Position numbers and translations under genes: made by a program | In this document: piece by piece, positions 19,178-30,093 of the stretch | Layout: each line of letters begins with the position of its first letter | Numbering within the stretch: the first letter of the stretch is position 1 | Assembly: GCF_900156345.1 (NCBI RefSeq) | Contig: NZ_FTPP01000002.1 | Location: forward strand, 1,299,523-1,363,522 | DNA from: Pontibacter indicus | Lineage (GTDB): Bacteria > Bacteroidota > Bacteroidia > Cytophagales > Hymenobacteraceae | Direction of reading: 5' to 3' | DNA: 64,000 nucleotides | The notes under the pieces: model-generated | Told to the model about the DNA's origin: nothing | The model's database searches: none | What the model saw: only the letters and a program-made list of their open reading frames with translations

Positions 19178-21250
19178 CTAGAGTGCCGGAAATTTCTGAT
19201 TCCCGCTATTGCCGTTCTGCAACTGCTCCAGTGCTTCTGCCGCAGTATGTACCGGTAGCTGACAGGTCTTGTTGTAACACACATACACGGTCGTTTTCCC
19301 GTCGATGGCGCTGCGATCTTTCAGCAGCGGTAAATCGCTTCGGTTCTCGGTGCCGGCCAGCAGCATGTTCGGGATATAGAAAGAGCTGAGTTCTGAGCGC
19401 ATTTCCGGTGCCTGGTGCCCCACAATAGCCACTTCTGCCGTCGGTTGCAATCGGTCGTAATACAGACTGGCCCAATTGCCCATGTGCCCCGGCTCTTTCA
19501 CAACTAATTCTTTTACTTGCGCAAGCATCGCATCAGCCAGTTGCTGGTAATGCTCCTCGTCGAAGTAAAGCCCCAGCAGGTATAGATTCGTAGCCATTAC
19601 CGAGTTGGAAGAAGGAATCACATTATCAAGCAGCTCTTTCTTGCGGGCCACCAGCTTTTCGGCGTTCTGGTCTGTGAAGTAGAACAACTGCTCCTGCTCG
19701 TCGAAGAAATTAGCTAAGGTATAGTCTGTCAGTTTTTTGGCCTCCTGCAGGTATTTTTCGTCGAAGGTAATTTCGTATACCCGGATCAGAGCACCGATCA
19801 GCAAAGCGTAGTCTTCCAGAAAACCATTAACCGAGGCTTTCCCATTTTTGTAGGTATGGAGCAGCCCCTCGCCCTGTTTAAAGTGCCGGAGGATGAAATC
19901 CGCATGGCGGACGGTCAGGTGCAGGAAGTGCTTGTTGCCAAAGGTATAATAGGCGTCGGCCAGCCCCTTGAGCATGATGGCGTTCCAGGAGCAGAGGATC
20001 TTGTCATCCAGGCCTGGGCGGACGCGCTGTGATCTCACCTCCATCAGCTTCTCTTTCCAGGTTTTGACCATCTCTTCCAGCACCTCCAGTTCCAGTTCGT
20101 TTTCTTTGGCAAAATGCGCGTCGCTGATGCGGCGGTGCAGGATGTTTTGGCCATGCTCAAAATTGCCGGTTGTGGTCGCGTGGTAATATTTCGACAGGAT
20201 GGGTTCTTCTGCTTCGAACAGGTCCTGCAGCTCCTGGCGGGTGAAGGTATAGAACTTGCCTTCCACACCTTCGCTGTCCGCGTCGAGCGACGAGTAAAAG
20301 CCGCCCTCCTCACTCATCAGCTCGCGTTCTGCAAAGGCAATCGTTTCATATACCACATCCTTGTAAAGGGGCTCCTTGGTGAGCAGGTAGGCTTCGGCAT
20401 ACAGACTGATCAGCTGCCCATTGTCATAGAGCATCTTTTCGAAGTGGGGCACCAGCCATTTCGCATCGACGGAGTAACGGGCAAATCCGCCACCGATCTG
20501 GTCGTAGATGCCGCCATAGGCCATCTCGTGGAGCGTGTGGTTGAGGTGCTGCAGGGCAGCGGGATTTTCTGTATGCGCGTAATACCGCAGCAAGAACAAC
20601 AAGTTGGCCGGCATCACGAATTTGGGGGCGGAGCCAAAGCCACCGTGTTTTTTGTCGAACTGCCGGGCTAAATTCTTGTAGAGCTCTTCAAACTCTTCTT
20701 CGCTCACGCCCGTCCGAGACTGCGACAAACCGAATCTTTTCAGCTCGCTCTGGTTGAGATGCTGCACGAACTGCTCTGCTGAGCGGTCGAGTTCCTGCCG
20801 GTCTTTCCTATAGGCCTCCGCAATATTGAGCAGCAGATTGACCCACTGCTGGGGCGTAAAGTAGGTTCCGCCGTAAAAAGGTTTGGCATCCGGGTTCAGG
20901 AAAACGTTCAGGGGCCAACCGCCCTGCATACCTATAGCCTGCAGCGCGTCCATGTGTATAGCATCCACATCCGGACGCTCTTCCCGGTCTACCTTGATAC
21001 ACACAAAGTGCTCGTTCATCACGCGGGCAATTTTCTCGTTTTCAAAAGACTGATGCGCCATGACGTGACACCAATGGCAGGCCGCATAGCCGATGCTTAC
21101 CAGAATGGGCTTGTCTTCTTGCTTTGCTTTCTGCAAGGCTTCTTCCCCCCATGGGTACCAGTCCACGGGGTTGTAGGCATGTTGCAGCAGGTAAGGACTG
21201 CTTTCGTGTATCAGCTTGTTCGGACTTTTCTCTTTCTGGGCCATTGTCAT
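19178..21250 (-). CDS. thioredoxin-domain (DUF255) protein, YyaL/SSP411 family
   Basis: About 690 residues. The N-terminal DUF255 thioredoxin-like domain contains [19 protein letters not shown], then the redox motif CHWCHVM and the conserved [10 protein letters not shown]. The remainder is an (alpha/alpha) six-hairpin glycosidase-like region ([52 protein letters not shown]). The family is widespread and named YyaL in Bacillus and spermatogenesis-associated protein 20 in animals; its biochemical role is not firmly established. Three start codons lie close together (21271, 21250 and 21244); 21250 (MTMAQKEKS) is a compromise. Lies on the same strand as the upstream GSCFA gene, with an 87-bp gap between them from this GSCFA stop. 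Confidence 0.92.
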   Translation of the reverse strand: MTMAQKEKSPNKLIHESSPYLLQHAYNPVDWYPWGEEALQKAKQEDKPILVSIGYAACHWCHVMAHQSFENEKIARVMNEHFVCIKVDREERPDVDAIHMDALQAIGMQGGWPLNVFLNPDAKPFYGGTYFTPQQWVNLLLNIAEAYRKDRQELDRSAEQFVQHLNQSELKRFGLSQSRTGVSEEEFEELYKNLARQFDKKHGGFGSAPKFVMPANLLFLLRYYAHTENPAALQHLNHTLHEMAYGGIYDQIGGGFARYSVDAKWLVPHFEKMLYDNGQLISLYAEAYLLTKEPLYKDVVYETIAFAERELMSEEGGFYSSLDADSEGVEGKFYTFTRQELQDLFEAEEPILSKYYHATTTGNFEHGQNILHRRISDAHFAKENELELEVLEEMVKTWKEKLMEVRSQRVRPGLDDKILCSWNAIMLKGLADAYYTFGNKHFLHLTVRHADFILRHFKQGEGLLHTYKNGKASVNGFLEDYALLIGALIRVYEITFDEKYLQEAKKLTDYTLANFFDEQEQLFYFTDQNAEKLVARKKELLDNVIPSSNSVMATNLYLLGLYFDEEHYQQLADAMLAQVKELVVKEPGHMGNWASLYYDRLQPTAEVAIVGHQAPEMRSELSSFYIPNMLLAGTENRSDLPLLKDRSAIDGKTTVYVCYNKTCQLPVHTAAEALEQLQNGNSGNQKFPAL

Positions 21251-21358
21251 CGTTTTGCAGGCTTTTGGCATTCTATACCTACGGGCAAGGCCGGCAAAAG
21301 TATGTTAAAGACGCAGAAGGGCGCTGTAAGGGCAGGAGGCAGGCTGTATACCTGAAAG

Positions 21359-22339
21359 CTACCGAACCAGCTGTTGCTTCAGGGCATTTTCCTCTTCAGT
21401 AACATCCAGCTTATACCTGGCGGAAAGCTCAAGGAGCTGCTGAAGCGTGGCTGTTAAGAAAGTCTGATGCGCTTCGGACTCGGGATGAAAGGGTCGGTGA
21501 GCGATGGCTCGCCGCATTTTCTCCCACGCTTTCAGAAAGCTTCTAAAATGCTCACTCAGGTATGCGTTCGCAAATTTATCCCAGATGTAGTCTTCAGCCA
21601 CCTCCGTTGGGTGCACCATGTCCCGGCCGTAGAAGCGGTAATCGCGTAGGTCGTCCATCATAAGCTCAAAGGCAGGAAAATAGTGCGCCTGCTTGTTGCT
21701 AACCATGATTTCGTGACAAAGGAGCCGCAGGATGGATTTGCTAACGCTGTTCACTTCGATCGTCTCTTTGATGTGGCGGACCGGGCTCACCGTAAGCATC
21801 ACCTGCAACGCGGGGTTGAATTGCCAGAGTGTTTCGAGGGTTTGCTGCATGTCAGTAAGCAGGGTGCCGAAGGGGAGAAGTTCGCGACTGAACTGGCGGG
21901 CGGGTAGCTTATGGCAATTGGCCACCACCTCGCCGGAGTGCTGCAAGCGGTAGCCCACCGCCGTACCAAGCGTTATGATCAGCAAACTGGCTTGTTGCAG
22001 GGTATGGCGGGTCAAAGCTAGCCGCTCTTCGATTTGCAGCAGTAAGGTGTCGCGCGAAGGGGAGGAGAGGGAGGAGTGGAGGTCGTAGGCATACCAAATG
22101 CCCTGATGCTGCACCAGGTTGTCTGCAATGGAGTGTGGCCCGCTGATGGAGGCCCGCAGCAGTTTGCTTACGGAGAGCGGGTTGAAGATCGTCCCGAACG
22201 GATTGACAACTACCTTCGCCTTATTCTTCTGTAGCCTGCGCCCGATCACCTCGGCAAAACAGGAGCCCATCGTCAACACGCCGCTCGACAAGCCCAGGTC
22301 GAGGCCACTGGCAGGTATGTGCAGTTCAGTCCGGAACAT
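21359..22339 (-). CDS. GSCFA-domain protein
   Basis: 326 residues. The diagnostic GSCFAE motif lies near residues 26-31, followed by NPFGTIFNPLS and LIITLGTAVGY, and later SPVRHIKE, YFPAFELMMDDLRDYRFY and DMVHPTEVAEDYIW. These are the blocks of the GSCFA family (PF08885), related to SGNH/GDSL hydrolases: Ser in GSCFA, and the late DxxH (DMVHP) pair as likely catalytic residues. The natural substrate is unknown; an esterase acting on envelope polysaccharide is plausible. The protein lacks a signal peptide. Confidence 0.93.
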   Translation of the reverse strand: MFRTELHIPASGLDLGLSSGVLTMGSCFAEVIGRRLQKNKAKVVVNPFGTIFNPLSVSKLLRASISGPHSIADNLVQHQGIWYAYDLHSSLSSPSRDTLLLQIEERLALTRHTLQQASLLIITLGTAVGYRLQHSGEVVANCHKLPARQFSRELLPFGTLLTDMQQTLETLWQFNPALQVMLTVSPVRHIKETIEVNSVSKSILRLLCHEIMVSNKQAHYFPAFELMMDDLRDYRFYGRDMVHPTEVAEDYIWDKFANAYLSEHFRSFLKAWEKMRRAIAHRPFHPESEAHQTFLTATLQQLLELSARYKLDVTEEENALKQQLVR

Positions 22340-22630
22340 AGGTATAGGGTTAGCAGGATGAGGAAAATTTTGACAAAGGACAAAAGACTAGCCATAATAA
22401 ACAACTGTTCATACCATTGGCATGGCAGCTTGTTTGGACAGGCCATATACTGCAGTATGGGCTACATACATGATATCCGGCAACTGCTGCAGGTATAGCG
22501 CGTGTTTTGCTGCAGTATGAGGGGGTGCAAGCCGATGTATCTGGTACCTTTCACCCAGCTCCTTTGTCCTTTGTCGAAAGATCATTTGTCTCAAGACAAG
22601 GTATAGCGCAAATTAACCAGAGACGGGGAA
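22340..22630. other. intergenic region without recognisable gene
   Basis: About 290 bases between the GSCFA start and the rplI terminator. It holds two GGTATAG motifs (near 22488 and 22600) and two copies of TGCAGTATG (near 22450 and 22511). No convincing coding frame or promoter was seen. Confidence 0.45.
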
Positions 22631-22664
22631 TAAAAAAAGCGCCCTGCTTTTGGGGCAGGGCGCT
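22631..22664 (-). terminator. terminator of the rpsF-rpsR-rplI operon
   Basis: Read on the minus strand, AGCGCCCTGC and GCAGGGCGCT (22638-22664) form a 10-bp stem with a 7-base loop, followed directly by a run of seven Ts (22637-22631). Confidence 0.93.
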
Positions 22665-22688
22665 CTGTATGCTTGGCAGCGGCTGAAA

Positions 22689-23132
22689 TTACTCAGCTAC
22701 TACGTTGAAGCGGATCTGGTGCTTCACTTCTTTGTGCAGGTTCAGCGTGGCAGTGTACTCACCAGCTGTTTTCACATCCTGATCGAAAGAAATGCGCTTG
22801 CGGTCTACATCGTGACCTTTCGCCTTCAAGGCCTCAGAAATCTGGTTAGTTGTAACAGAACCGAAGATCTTGCCGGTCTCACCTACTTTAGTAGGGATTT
22901 CCAGTGTGATGTCGCCGATCTTGTTAGCCAGATCCTGCGCATCGTTCTGGATTTTCTCCAGTTTGTGGGCAGCCTGACGGATGTTCTCAGCTACGATCTT
23001 CTTGTTTGTTTTGTCAGCCAATACTGCCAGACCCTGTGGGATCAGGTAGTTACGGCCATAACCTGGCTTTACAGTAACGATATCGTTTTTGTAACCCAGG
23101 AATTTAACGTCATCTTTAAGTATTACTTCCAT
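22689..23132 (-). CDS. rplI: 50S ribosomal protein L9
   Basis: 147 residues, the normal length. The N-terminal domain has the L9 signature GYGRNYLIPQGLA (about residues 24-36) after MEVILKDDVKFLGYKND, then the long connecting helix (AHKLEKIQNDAQDLANKI) and the C-terminal RNA-binding domain (GKIFGSVTTNQISEALKAKG). L9 binds 23S rRNA near the L1 stalk and helps keep the reading frame. Last gene of the three-gene ribosomal operon, 13 bases after rpsR. Confidence 0.98.
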   Translation of the reverse strand: MEVILKDDVKFLGYKNDIVTVKPGYGRNYLIPQGLAVLADKTNKKIVAENIRQAAHKLEKIQNDAQDLANKIGDITLEIPTKVGETGKIFGSVTTNQISEALKAKGHDVDRKRISFDQDVKTAGEYTATLNLHKEVKHQIRFNVVAE

Positions 23133-23145
23133 GTTCGTTACCTCC

Positions 23146-23397
23146 TTATTTTAAAGAATCAGTTACATAAGGTAAAATAGCCAGGTGACGTGCGCGGGCA
23201 ACAGCCTGGGCAACTTTACGCTGAAACTTCAGGCTAGTGCCTGTCAATCTTCTTGGAAGGATCTTGCCTTGCTCGTTTACAAACTTAAGCAGGAAGTTGC
23301 CATCCTTATAGTCGATATACTTGATACCGCTCTTTTTGAAGCGGCAGTATTTCTGACGATTTTCTTGCTTGTGTACTCTTTCGTTAACTAGGCTCAT
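23146..23397 (-). CDS. rpsR: 30S ribosomal protein S18
   Basis: 83 residues with the S18 core: [20 protein letters not shown], then [27 protein letters not shown] RNA-binding segment and [10 protein letters not shown]. It sits on the platform of the 30S subunit beside S6. The start overlaps the rpsF stop as TAATG (one shared base at 23397), which suggests translational coupling. Confidence 0.98.
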   Translation of the reverse strand: MSLVNERVHKQENRQKYCRFKKSGIKYIDYKDGNFLLKFVNEQGKILPRRLTGTSLKFQRKVAQAVARARHLAILPYVTDSLK

Positions 23398-23765
23398 TAT
23401 GCTTTAACCTCCTCTTTTTTAGCCTGTGATTTGAATTCACCTTTTCTTCTGCGCTCGTTGTAAGCAACTGCGTGCTTGTCAAGTGCCGTTGTCAGGAAGC
23501 GAACAACTTTTTCGTCGCGGCGATAAGCCAGCTCAAGCACATCAATTACAGTAGATGGAGCCTTAAACTCGATGAGGTGGTAGAAACCAGTTGATTTCTT
23601 CTGGATTGGGTAAGCAAGCTTACGCAGACCCCAGTTCTCTTCGTGGATAATGTCGGCGCTATTTTCCTTAAGCACCTGTCTGAACTTCTCGACCGTTTCC
23701 TGCATCTGCGTCTCGTTCAACAGAGGCGTCAGAATGAAGACCGTTTCGTAATTTTTTAATTCCAT
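23397..23765 (-). CDS. rpsF: 30S ribosomal protein S6
   Basis: 122 residues starting [16 protein letters not shown], the conserved S6 beginning; an earlier in-frame start at 23810 would add 15 unrelated residues and is placed over the promoter. Motifs [22 protein letters not shown] and [19 protein letters not shown] fit S6. The C-terminal tail is Lys/Glu-rich. First gene of the rpsF-rpsR-rplI operon; the ssb gene that often sits here in other phyla is absent. Confidence 0.98.
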   Translation of the reverse strand: MELKNYETVFILTPLLNETQMQETVEKFRQVLKENSADIIHEENWGLRKLAYPIQKKSTGFYHLIEFKAPSTVIDVLELAYRRDEKVVRFLTTALDKHAVAYNERRRKGEFKSQAKKEEVKA

Positions 23766-23796
23766 TTGGTTATGAGAATTTTTTTGATTTAGCGTG

Positions 23797-23827
23797 CAAA
23801 TATACGGCAATGATTCTGTAATCCAAA
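23797..23827 (-). promoter_or_regulatory. rpsF operon promoter
   Basis: On the minus strand TTTG (23827-23824) is followed, after a 19-base spacer, by TATATTTG (23804-23797), an exact match to the Bacteroidota -33 TTTG/-7 TAnnTTTG consensus. It lies about 30 bases before the rpsF start codon. Confidence 0.88.
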
Positions 23828-24262
23828 AACTTGCACTAAAATAAATATGGCATCACACAGCATACCGACTGTATCGCGCTACCCTTCGAATTGCACCTGG
23901 CATGCGATAACACCAGATGATGGAAGCGTTTCTGAATAAAACTACTCCTATATATATACTATAAAGTATGTAAAGGCTCGGAAGAAAAGGAGCCAAAGAC
24001 CGAAATCGAATTCTAAAAATTATTGGAAGCTAACGACAACAAAACCAGTGCTTTATAAGTTCAAGTGTTGGTGTGCCTGAATTAGCATTATAAGCTAGGT
24101 GAAACTGGATAATTTTGTGCAGAAAACAGGACAAAACGTAAGGCTTATTTAGAATAATTTTAAATAAAATTGCCCATTCTATTAAGATAATGCAGAAAAT
24201 GGTCCTAAAGTGATTGTACTTAAGGGGATATTGTGTATAGGGGTAAAAATAAGCACATAATA
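23828..24262. other. 435-bp divergent intergenic region
   Basis: Mostly AT-rich sequence between the promoters of the ribosomal operon and the respiratory operon. It has no coding frame worth reporting. A less AT-rich block at about 23850-23930 is unexplained. Size and position suit a regulatory region for the long respiratory operon, but no operator was identified. Confidence 0.45.
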
Positions 24263-24293
24263 TTTGATTAATGGGTTTCAGGTAGTAGATTTG
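24263..24293 (+). promoter_or_regulatory. promoter of the respiratory (act-cox) operon
   Basis: TTTG at 24263-24266, a 19-base spacer, then TAGATTTG at 24286-24293: an exact -33/-7 match. Transcription would begin around 24300, about 40 bases before actA. Confidence 0.88.
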
Positions 24294-24341
24294 TGCCCGT
24301 AAAGTAAATTCACCATTATACTAAACACAAGCGTCCTGGCT

Positions 24342-25610
24342 ATGATTAGCTGTATACAAAGAGCAAAAACCAAATTCTTGATTGCCTTCTTGTTTGCCTT
24401 GGCGGCCTCTTTCGGGGTGTCGACCACTGGGTATGCGCAAGGCGCAAGTCTGCCTGTTGATGATGCAGGTATTGTAAGTGCGGGCGAGTCCCTGTACAAG
24501 AACAACTGCGTGGTTTGCCACTCTGTGGGAAGCGATGTAGTGGTTGGTCCTGGTATGAAAGGCGTGAACGAGCGTAGAACGCAACCATGGCTGCTTAGCT
24601 GGATCAAAAACTCGCAAGCTCTGATCGCTTCCGGAGACAAAGATGCTGTAGCTATCTACAACCAGTTCAACAAGCAGGCGATGCCATCTTTCGCTTTCTC
24701 TGACGAGGAGATTGTATCTATCCTGACATACATCAAGTCTGCTGAGTCTGCTGCCGCCGAGGCGCCAGCCGACGGTGCTGCTACTGCTGCTGCCCCAGGT
24801 GAGAATGTTGGAACAGATGCTGTTGGTGCAGTTGGAGGCTACCTCGATATTATTCTGGTGGTGCTGATCGTAGTGCTGATTGTGCTGGTTGTGACGCTTT
24901 TGCTGATCACGTCCGTTCTGAAAAACTACCTGAACAAGAACAAGCAACTGGACGAGTACGATGCTGAGATTGTAAACCAGCGCTTCGACTTCTCCAAAAT
25001 ATATAAGTCTAAGGCCGTTCGCACCCTGGTTGTTCTGATCTTTGTGGTTGTGTTGATCGACCTGACACTGGACAAAGCCATGGGTGTCGGTATACAGCAA
25101 GGCTACGCTCCAACACAGCCTATTGCTTTCTCGCACAAACTGCACGCTGGTGAGCACCAGATCGACTGTAACTACTGCCACACAACAGTATACGAGAGCA
25201 AGAGCGCCAGCATTCCTTCGGCTAACATCTGTATGAACTGCCACAGCCAGATCAAAGCAGAGTCGCCCGAGATTCAAAAGATTTACAAAGCCATTGAGCG
25301 CAATAAGCCAATTGAGTGGGTGCGTATCCACAACCTGCCTGACCTGGCTTACTTCAACCACGCACAGCACACGCAGGTGGGTGGCGTAGAGTGCCAGACC
25401 TGCCACGGTCCTATCCAGGAAATGGAAGTGGTGTACCAGTACTCTCCGCTCACAATGGGCTGGTGTATCGACTGTCACCGCGAAACTCCTCTTAACACAG
25501 AAGGAAATGCCTATTATGACAACCTGGTGAAACTGCACGAGTCGACTACGAAGAGTGCCTTCACAGTGTCATCAAACGGTGGTGCAGAGTGTTCTAAGTG
25601 CCACTACTAA
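24342..25610 (+). CDS. actA: alternative complex III multiheme cytochrome c subunit ActA, with N-terminal monoheme domain
   Basis: 422 residues with a signal peptide (to about the TGYAQG site). Six CxxCH heme sites are visible: CVVCH at 56-60 in a small class I cytochrome c domain, then CNYCH (276), CMNCH (297), CQTCH (351), CIDCH (375) and CSKCH (417). An Ala-rich linker (about 133-160) leads to two hydrophobic segments (about 165-192 and 227-246). The last five hemes fit the pentaheme ActA of alternative complex III, which carries electrons out of the quinol-oxidising complex; the sixth, N-terminal heme looks like a fused electron carrier. First gene of the operon. Confidence 0.94.
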   Translation: MISCIQRAKTKFLIAFLFALAASFGVSTTGYAQGASLPVDDAGIVSAGESLYKNNCVVCHSVGSDVVVGPGMKGVNERRTQPWLLSWIKNSQALIASGDKDAVAIYNQFNKQAMPSFAFSDEEIVSILTYIKSAESAAAEAPADGAATAAAPGENVGTDAVGAVGGYLDIILVVLIVVLIVLVVTLLLITSVLKNYLNKNKQLDEYDAEIVNQRFDFSKIYKSKAVRTLVVLIFVVVLIDLTLDKAMGVGIQQGYAPTQPIAFSHKLHAGEHQIDCNYCHTTVYESKSASIPSANICMNCHSQIKAESPEIQKIYKAIERNKPIEWVRIHNLPDLAYFNHAQHTQVGGVECQTCHGPIQEMEVVYQYSPLTMGWCIDCHRETPLNTEGNAYYDNLVKLHESTTKSAFTVSSNGGAECSKCHY

Positions 25611-25649
25611 TCAGCTAAAAATTAAGGGTTCGAGTTTTCTAGATATAAC

Positions 25650-28600
25650 ATGCAAGACAGAATAAAATACTGGAAAGGAATAGAGGAGCTTGAGAATACT
25701 CCTGAATTCGCGAAACATGCTCATAATGAGTTTCCAGAATTCCTGCCGATAAACGAAGCCAAAGGTGAGAGCGCATCCACAGGATTGGCAGCTCCCCGAA
25801 GAGACTTCTTGAAACTGTTGGGCTTTGGTCTGGCTGCCGCTACACTGGCTTCATGCGAGGCCCCTGTAAGAAAGGCCATCCCATACCTGAACAAGCCAGT
25901 TGATGTAGAGCCAGGCGTAGCGAACTGGTACGCTTCTACATATTACAACAATGGCGACTTCAACAGCATTCTGGTTAAGACGCGTGAAGGTCGTCCGATT
26001 AAAGTAGAGCCAAACCCAAGCTCTACGCTTACTCCAATGGGTACGAGCCCAAAGGCACAGGCCTCTATTCTGAGCCTGTACGATAACAACAGACTTCGTA
26101 CACCGCTTATTAAAGGCAAAGAAGCGAAGTGGGAGCAGGTTGACAGCGAGGTTCGCGCAGCCCTTTCAAGAGTAAACGGCAAAGTAGCCTTTGTTTCTTC
26201 TACTGTTATCAGCCCTTCAACCAAGCAGCTGATCAACGAGTTTGGAGCTAGAGTGGGCAGCTTTGAGCACGTAACCTACGATCCGAACTCGGCCTCTGCC
26301 CTGATCGGTGCCAATGGCGGCGTGGTGCCAGGATATGATTTCAGCAAAGCCAACATTATTGTGAGCATCAGCGCTGACTTCCTGGGTACGTGGATTGCTC
26401 CGGTTCCATTCGCAAAGCAGTACATCCAGAACAGAAAGATTACGGCTGAGAACTCGAACATGTCACGCCACTACCAGTTTGAGACAATTATGTCGCTTAC
26501 AGGTGCCAATGCGGACGTTCGTGTGCCAATTAAGCCTTCCGAAGAACTGGCAATCGCGACAGCGATTTACAATGGTCTATCAGGACAGGGTGTGAATGCC
26601 CCTGCCAATGTTGACAAGAAATCACTGGAGAACGCCATCCGTGACCTGCGTGCTAACAACGGCCGTGCTCTGGTAGTTTCCGGTTCAAATGATCCTGCTG
26701 TACAAACACTGGTAACAGCTATTAACAAAACGATCGGAGCAGAGGGTGTTACGATTGACACTGCTTCTCCCTATCTGGTAAAGCAGGGCAATGATGCCCA
26801 GATGCTGCGTCTGATCGAGGAAATGAACAATGGCAGCGTAGGCGCCGTGTTCTTCTACAATTCCAACCCTGTTTACGACCACCCATTAGCCGACCGCGTG
26901 AAGACTGGTCTGGCGAAAGTGGGTCTTAAAGTTTCTTTTGCCGATAGAGTAGAGGAGACAGCTGCGCTTGCAGACTACGTGGCACCAGACAGCCACTACC
27001 TCGAGTCTTGGAACGACTTCGAGCCGAAGAGAGGCTTCCTGAGCCTGGCACAGCCAGTGATCAGCCCAATCTTCATGACACGTCAGGCACAGGACAGCTT
27101 GCTGGCCTGGAGCGGTAACAAAACAACTTTTTACGATTACATCCGCAATAACTGGCGTAAAGGCGCAGCAGGAACGGATGCGCAGTGGGAGAAAGTAGTA
27201 CACGATGGCGTGTTGGAGAACGGAACCAGCATGCTGGCCCTAAGCCCAGCTACAGCCAGCGCTATGACGGCAGCTCATGCAGCAGGCAGAAAACCAAGAG
27301 CGGCCGCTAGCGGTAGCATTGAGGCCGTCGTTTACGAGAAAGTAGCTATCGGCACAGGCTCTGAGTCCAACAACCCATGGTTGCAGGAAATGCCTGACCC
27401 GATCACAAAAGCAACCTGGGACAACTACATCACCATGCCACGCAAAATGGCAGAGGAGATGGGCGTTGCACAAGGCAATGTGATCAAAGTAACTTATGCG
27501 AATGGCAAGTCCCTTGAGCTTCCAGCGCTGGTTCAACCAGGACAGGCACAGGGCACGGTAGGTATAGCCATGGGCTACGGCCGTGAGCTGGACTCTATGC
27601 CGACTGCAAAAGGACGTGGCGCCAATGCCTTCCCGGTTGCAACTGTAGCTGACAACAGCATCCTGTTTGCAGGTGCCGTACAGTTAGAGAAAACAGGTTC
27701 GACAGTTGAGATTGCCCAGACACAAACGCACCATACTATTATGGACCGTATTGTGGTACAGGAAAACACGCTGGCAAACTACAAGGAGAATCCGAAGGAA
27801 GTAACGAAGTACGTTAAAATCGCCACCCACGAAGGTCCTGCCAAGCCATCTGCCATCTCACTTTGGGACGACTACGAGTACAAGAACCACCACTGGGGTA
27901 TGGTCATTGACCTGAACTCATGTATTGGTTGTGGTGCCTGTACGGTAAGCTGCCAAGCAGAGAACAACATCCCGGTTGTAGGTAAGGAAGAAGTACTGAT
28001 GCGTCGTGAGATGCACTGGATGCGCATCGACCGTTACTACAGCGCCGTAGAGCATGAGCCGAAAGATTACAAAACGATGGAAGATCCTGCGGAGAATCCA
28101 AGCGTAATCTTCCAGCCAATGCTTTGCCAGCACTGTAACCACGCGCCGTGCGAGACTGTTTGTCCGGTTGCCGCTACTATGCACAGCTCAGAAGGCCTTA
28201 ACCAAATGGCTTACAACCGCTGCGTAGGTACACGCTACTGCGCTAACAACTGCCCTTACAAAGTGCGTCGTTTCAACTGGTTCGCTTACGCTAACAACGA
28301 CAAGTTCGACTTCAACATGAACAACGACCTTGGCAAGATGGTGTTGAACCCGGATGTGACGGTTCGTTCAAGAGGTGTGATGGAGAAATGCTCTTTCTGC
28401 GTACAGCGTATACAGTTAGGTAAACTGGAAGCTAAGCGTGAGAGCAGAAGACCGGTTGATGGTGAGATCGTGACAGCCTGTGCGCAGTCATGCCCAACAG
28501 ATGCCATCATCTTCGGTGATATGCTGGATCCGGAAAGCCGCATTTCAAAGACCCTCGCACGTGAGAAAGGTGAGAGAGCCTTCCACGTACTGGAGGAAAT

Positions 28601-28652
28601 GAACGCGCAGCCGAACGTGACATACCTGACAAAAATTAGAAACTTAGCTTAA
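25650..28652 (+). CDS. actB: alternative complex III iron-sulfur/molybdopterin-like subunit ActB
   Basis: 1000 residues. The N-terminus has a Tat-type RRDFLK motif (residues 50-55) and, just after the hydrophobic stretch, LASC with Cys69 as a possible lipid-anchor site. The first two thirds resemble the molybdopterin-oxidoreductase fold without evident cofactor ligands. The last third is a ferredoxin-like domain with four cysteine clusters: [11 protein letters not shown] (from 758), [24 protein letters not shown] and CSFC ... CAQSCP. In ACIII this subunit passes electrons from the quinol site to the ActA hemes. It follows actA by 39 bases. Confidence 0.96.
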   Translation: MQDRIKYWKGIEELENTPEFAKHAHNEFPEFLPINEAKGESASTGLAAPRRDFLKLLGFGLAAATLASCEAPVRKAIPYLNKPVDVEPGVANWYASTYYNNGDFNSILVKTREGRPIKVEPNPSSTLTPMGTSPKAQASILSLYDNNRLRTPLIKGKEAKWEQVDSEVRAALSRVNGKVAFVSSTVISPSTKQLINEFGARVGSFEHVTYDPNSASALIGANGGVVPGYDFSKANIIVSISADFLGTWIAPVPFAKQYIQNRKITAENSNMSRHYQFETIMSLTGANADVRVPIKPSEELAIATAIYNGLSGQGVNAPANVDKKSLENAIRDLRANNGRALVVSGSNDPAVQTLVTAINKTIGAEGVTIDTASPYLVKQGNDAQMLRLIEEMNNGSVGAVFFYNSNPVYDHPLADRVKTGLAKVGLKVSFADRVEETAALADYVAPDSHYLESWNDFEPKRGFLSLAQPVISPIFMTRQAQDSLLAWSGNKTTFYDYIRNNWRKGAAGTDAQWEKVVHDGVLENGTSMLALSPATASAMTAAHAAGRKPRAAASGSIEAVVYEKVAIGTGSESNNPWLQEMPDPITKATWDNYITMPRKMAEEMGVAQGNVIKVTYANGKSLELPALVQPGQAQGTVGIAMGYGRELDSMPTAKGRGANAFPVATVADNSILFAGAVQLEKTGSTVEIAQTQTHHTIMDRIVVQENTLANYKENPKEVTKYVKIATHEGPAKPSAISLWDDYEYKNHHWGMVIDLNSCIGCGACTVSCQAENNIPVVGKEEVLMRREMHWMRIDRYYSAVEHEPKDYKTMEDPAENPSVIFQPMLCQHCNHAPCETVCPVAATMHSSEGLNQMAYNRCVGTRYCANNCPYKVRRFNWFAYANNDKFDFNMNNDLGKMVLNPDVTVRSRGVMEKCSFCVQRIQLGKLEAKRESRRPVDGEIVTACAQSCPTDAIIFGDMLDPESRISKTLAREKGERAFHVLEEMNAQPNVTYLTKIRNLA

Positions 28653-28672
28653 TTTATAAATTAGATAGCGCT

Positions 28673-30091
28673 ATGCAGCACGTATCTCCGATAAGAGAGC
28701 CTCTGGTAACGGGGGGGAAAACATACCACGATGTCACTGAAGATGTCTGCAGACAAGTGGAGGCCAAGCCCAACGCACGTTGGGCCGCCGCCTTTGCTGT
28801 ATCTCTGGTAGGTCTGGCTATTTTCTTTTACTCAGTATACCGCACACTTTGGTTCGGTATTGGTGAGTGGGGACTTAATAAAACTGTAGGTTGGGCATGG
28901 GACATCACCAACTTCGTATGGTGGGTAGGTATCGGTCACGCCGGTACGCTAATCTCCGCGATCCTTCTCCTGTTCCGTCAGAAATGGAGAACTTCCATTA
29001 ACCGCGCAGCCGAGGCGATGACGATCTTCGCCGTAATTTGCGCCGCGATGTTCCCGGTTCTGCACATGGGCCGTCCTTGGCTGGCATACTGGGTACTCCC
29101 ACTGCCAAACACATTCGGTTCACTTTGGGTTAACTTCAACTCACCACTTCTCTGGGACGTATTTGCGATCTCAACTTACTTCTCTGTATCGCTCGTTTTC
29201 TGGTACATCGGTCTGATTCCAGACTTCGCCACCATCCGTGACAGAGCAACTGGCCCAATCGCCCGCAGAGCTTACTCCATACTTTCCATGGGCTGGACTG
29301 GCTCCGCAAAAGCATGGTCTCGTCATGAAACTGTGTCCTTGATCCTTGCTGGTCTTTGTACGCCGCTGGTACTTTCTGTACACACGATCGTATCCATGGA
29401 CTTTGCAACGTCTGTTATCCCAGGCTGGCACACAACCATCTTCCCTCCATACTTCGTGGCAGGTGCAATCTTCTCAGGTTTCGCAATGGTTCTTACGCTG
29501 ATGATTATCACACGTAAGACGTTCAAGTTGGAAGATTACATCACGCTGGAGCACGTAGAGTCCATGAATAAGGTAATTATCCTGACAGGTTCTATCGTGG
29601 GTGTGGCTTATATTACAGAGTTCTTCATCGCTTGGTACTCCGGTGTGGAATATGAGCAGTACGCTTTCATCAACCGCGCAACCGGACCTTACTGGTGGGC
29701 TTACTGGTCGATGATGACGTGTAACGTAATCACGCCACAGCTCTTCTGGTTCAGAAGCATCAGAAGAAGCCTTACTGCTACCTTCATCATCTCTATCTTC
29801 GTGAACATCGGTATGTGGTTCGAGCGTTTCGTAATTATCGTAACCTCCCTTCACAGAGACTTCCTTCCATCTTCATGGGTGATGTTCTCTCCAACCATCA
29901 TCGACATCGGAGTATATGTAGGTACGATTGGTTTGTTCTTCACACTCTTCCTGTTGTTCTGTAAGTTCTTCCCAGTAATCAACATGTTCGAGGTGAAATC
30001 AATTCTGAAGTCTTCATCCGAAGTGAAGCACCATCCGAATGGTGCAATGCACGGTACTAACAAGGATTCGCACACTAATACACATCCATAG
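28673..30091 (+). CDS. actC: alternative complex III membrane subunit ActC (NrfD/PsrC family)
   Basis: 472 residues with about ten membrane helices. Family blocks include [56 protein letters not shown]-like segments and [13 protein letters not shown]. NrfD/PsrC-type proteins bind and oxidise quinols at the membrane surface, and in ACIII ActC is the main quinol-oxidising membrane subunit. It starts 20 bases after actB and is followed 2 bases later by actD. Confidence 0.96.
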   Translation: MQHVSPIREPLVTGGKTYHDVTEDVCRQVEAKPNARWAAAFAVSLVGLAIFFYSVYRTLWFGIGEWGLNKTVGWAWDITNFVWWVGIGHAGTLISAILLLFRQKWRTSINRAAEAMTIFAVICAAMFPVLHMGRPWLAYWVLPLPNTFGSLWVNFNSPLLWDVFAISTYFSVSLVFWYIGLIPDFATIRDRATGPIARRAYSILSMGWTGSAKAWSRHETVSLILAGLCTPLVLSVHTIVSMDFATSVIPGWHTTIFPPYFVAGAIFSGFAMVLTLMIITRKTFKLEDYITLEHVESMNKVIILTGSIVGVAYITEFFIAWYSGVEYEQYAFINRATGPYWWAYWSMMTCNVITPQLFWFRSIRRSLTATFIISIFVNIGMWFERFVIIVTSLHRDFLPSSWVMFSPTIIDIGVYVGTIGLFFTLFLLFCKFFPVINMFEVKSILKSSSEVKHHPNGAMHGTNKDSHTNTHP

Positions 30092-30093
30092 CA

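Noticed and set aside
24321..25538. 405-codon frame on the minus strand
   Set aside because: It lies opposite actA, whose heme motifs and operon position are certain; the antisense frame has no family features.
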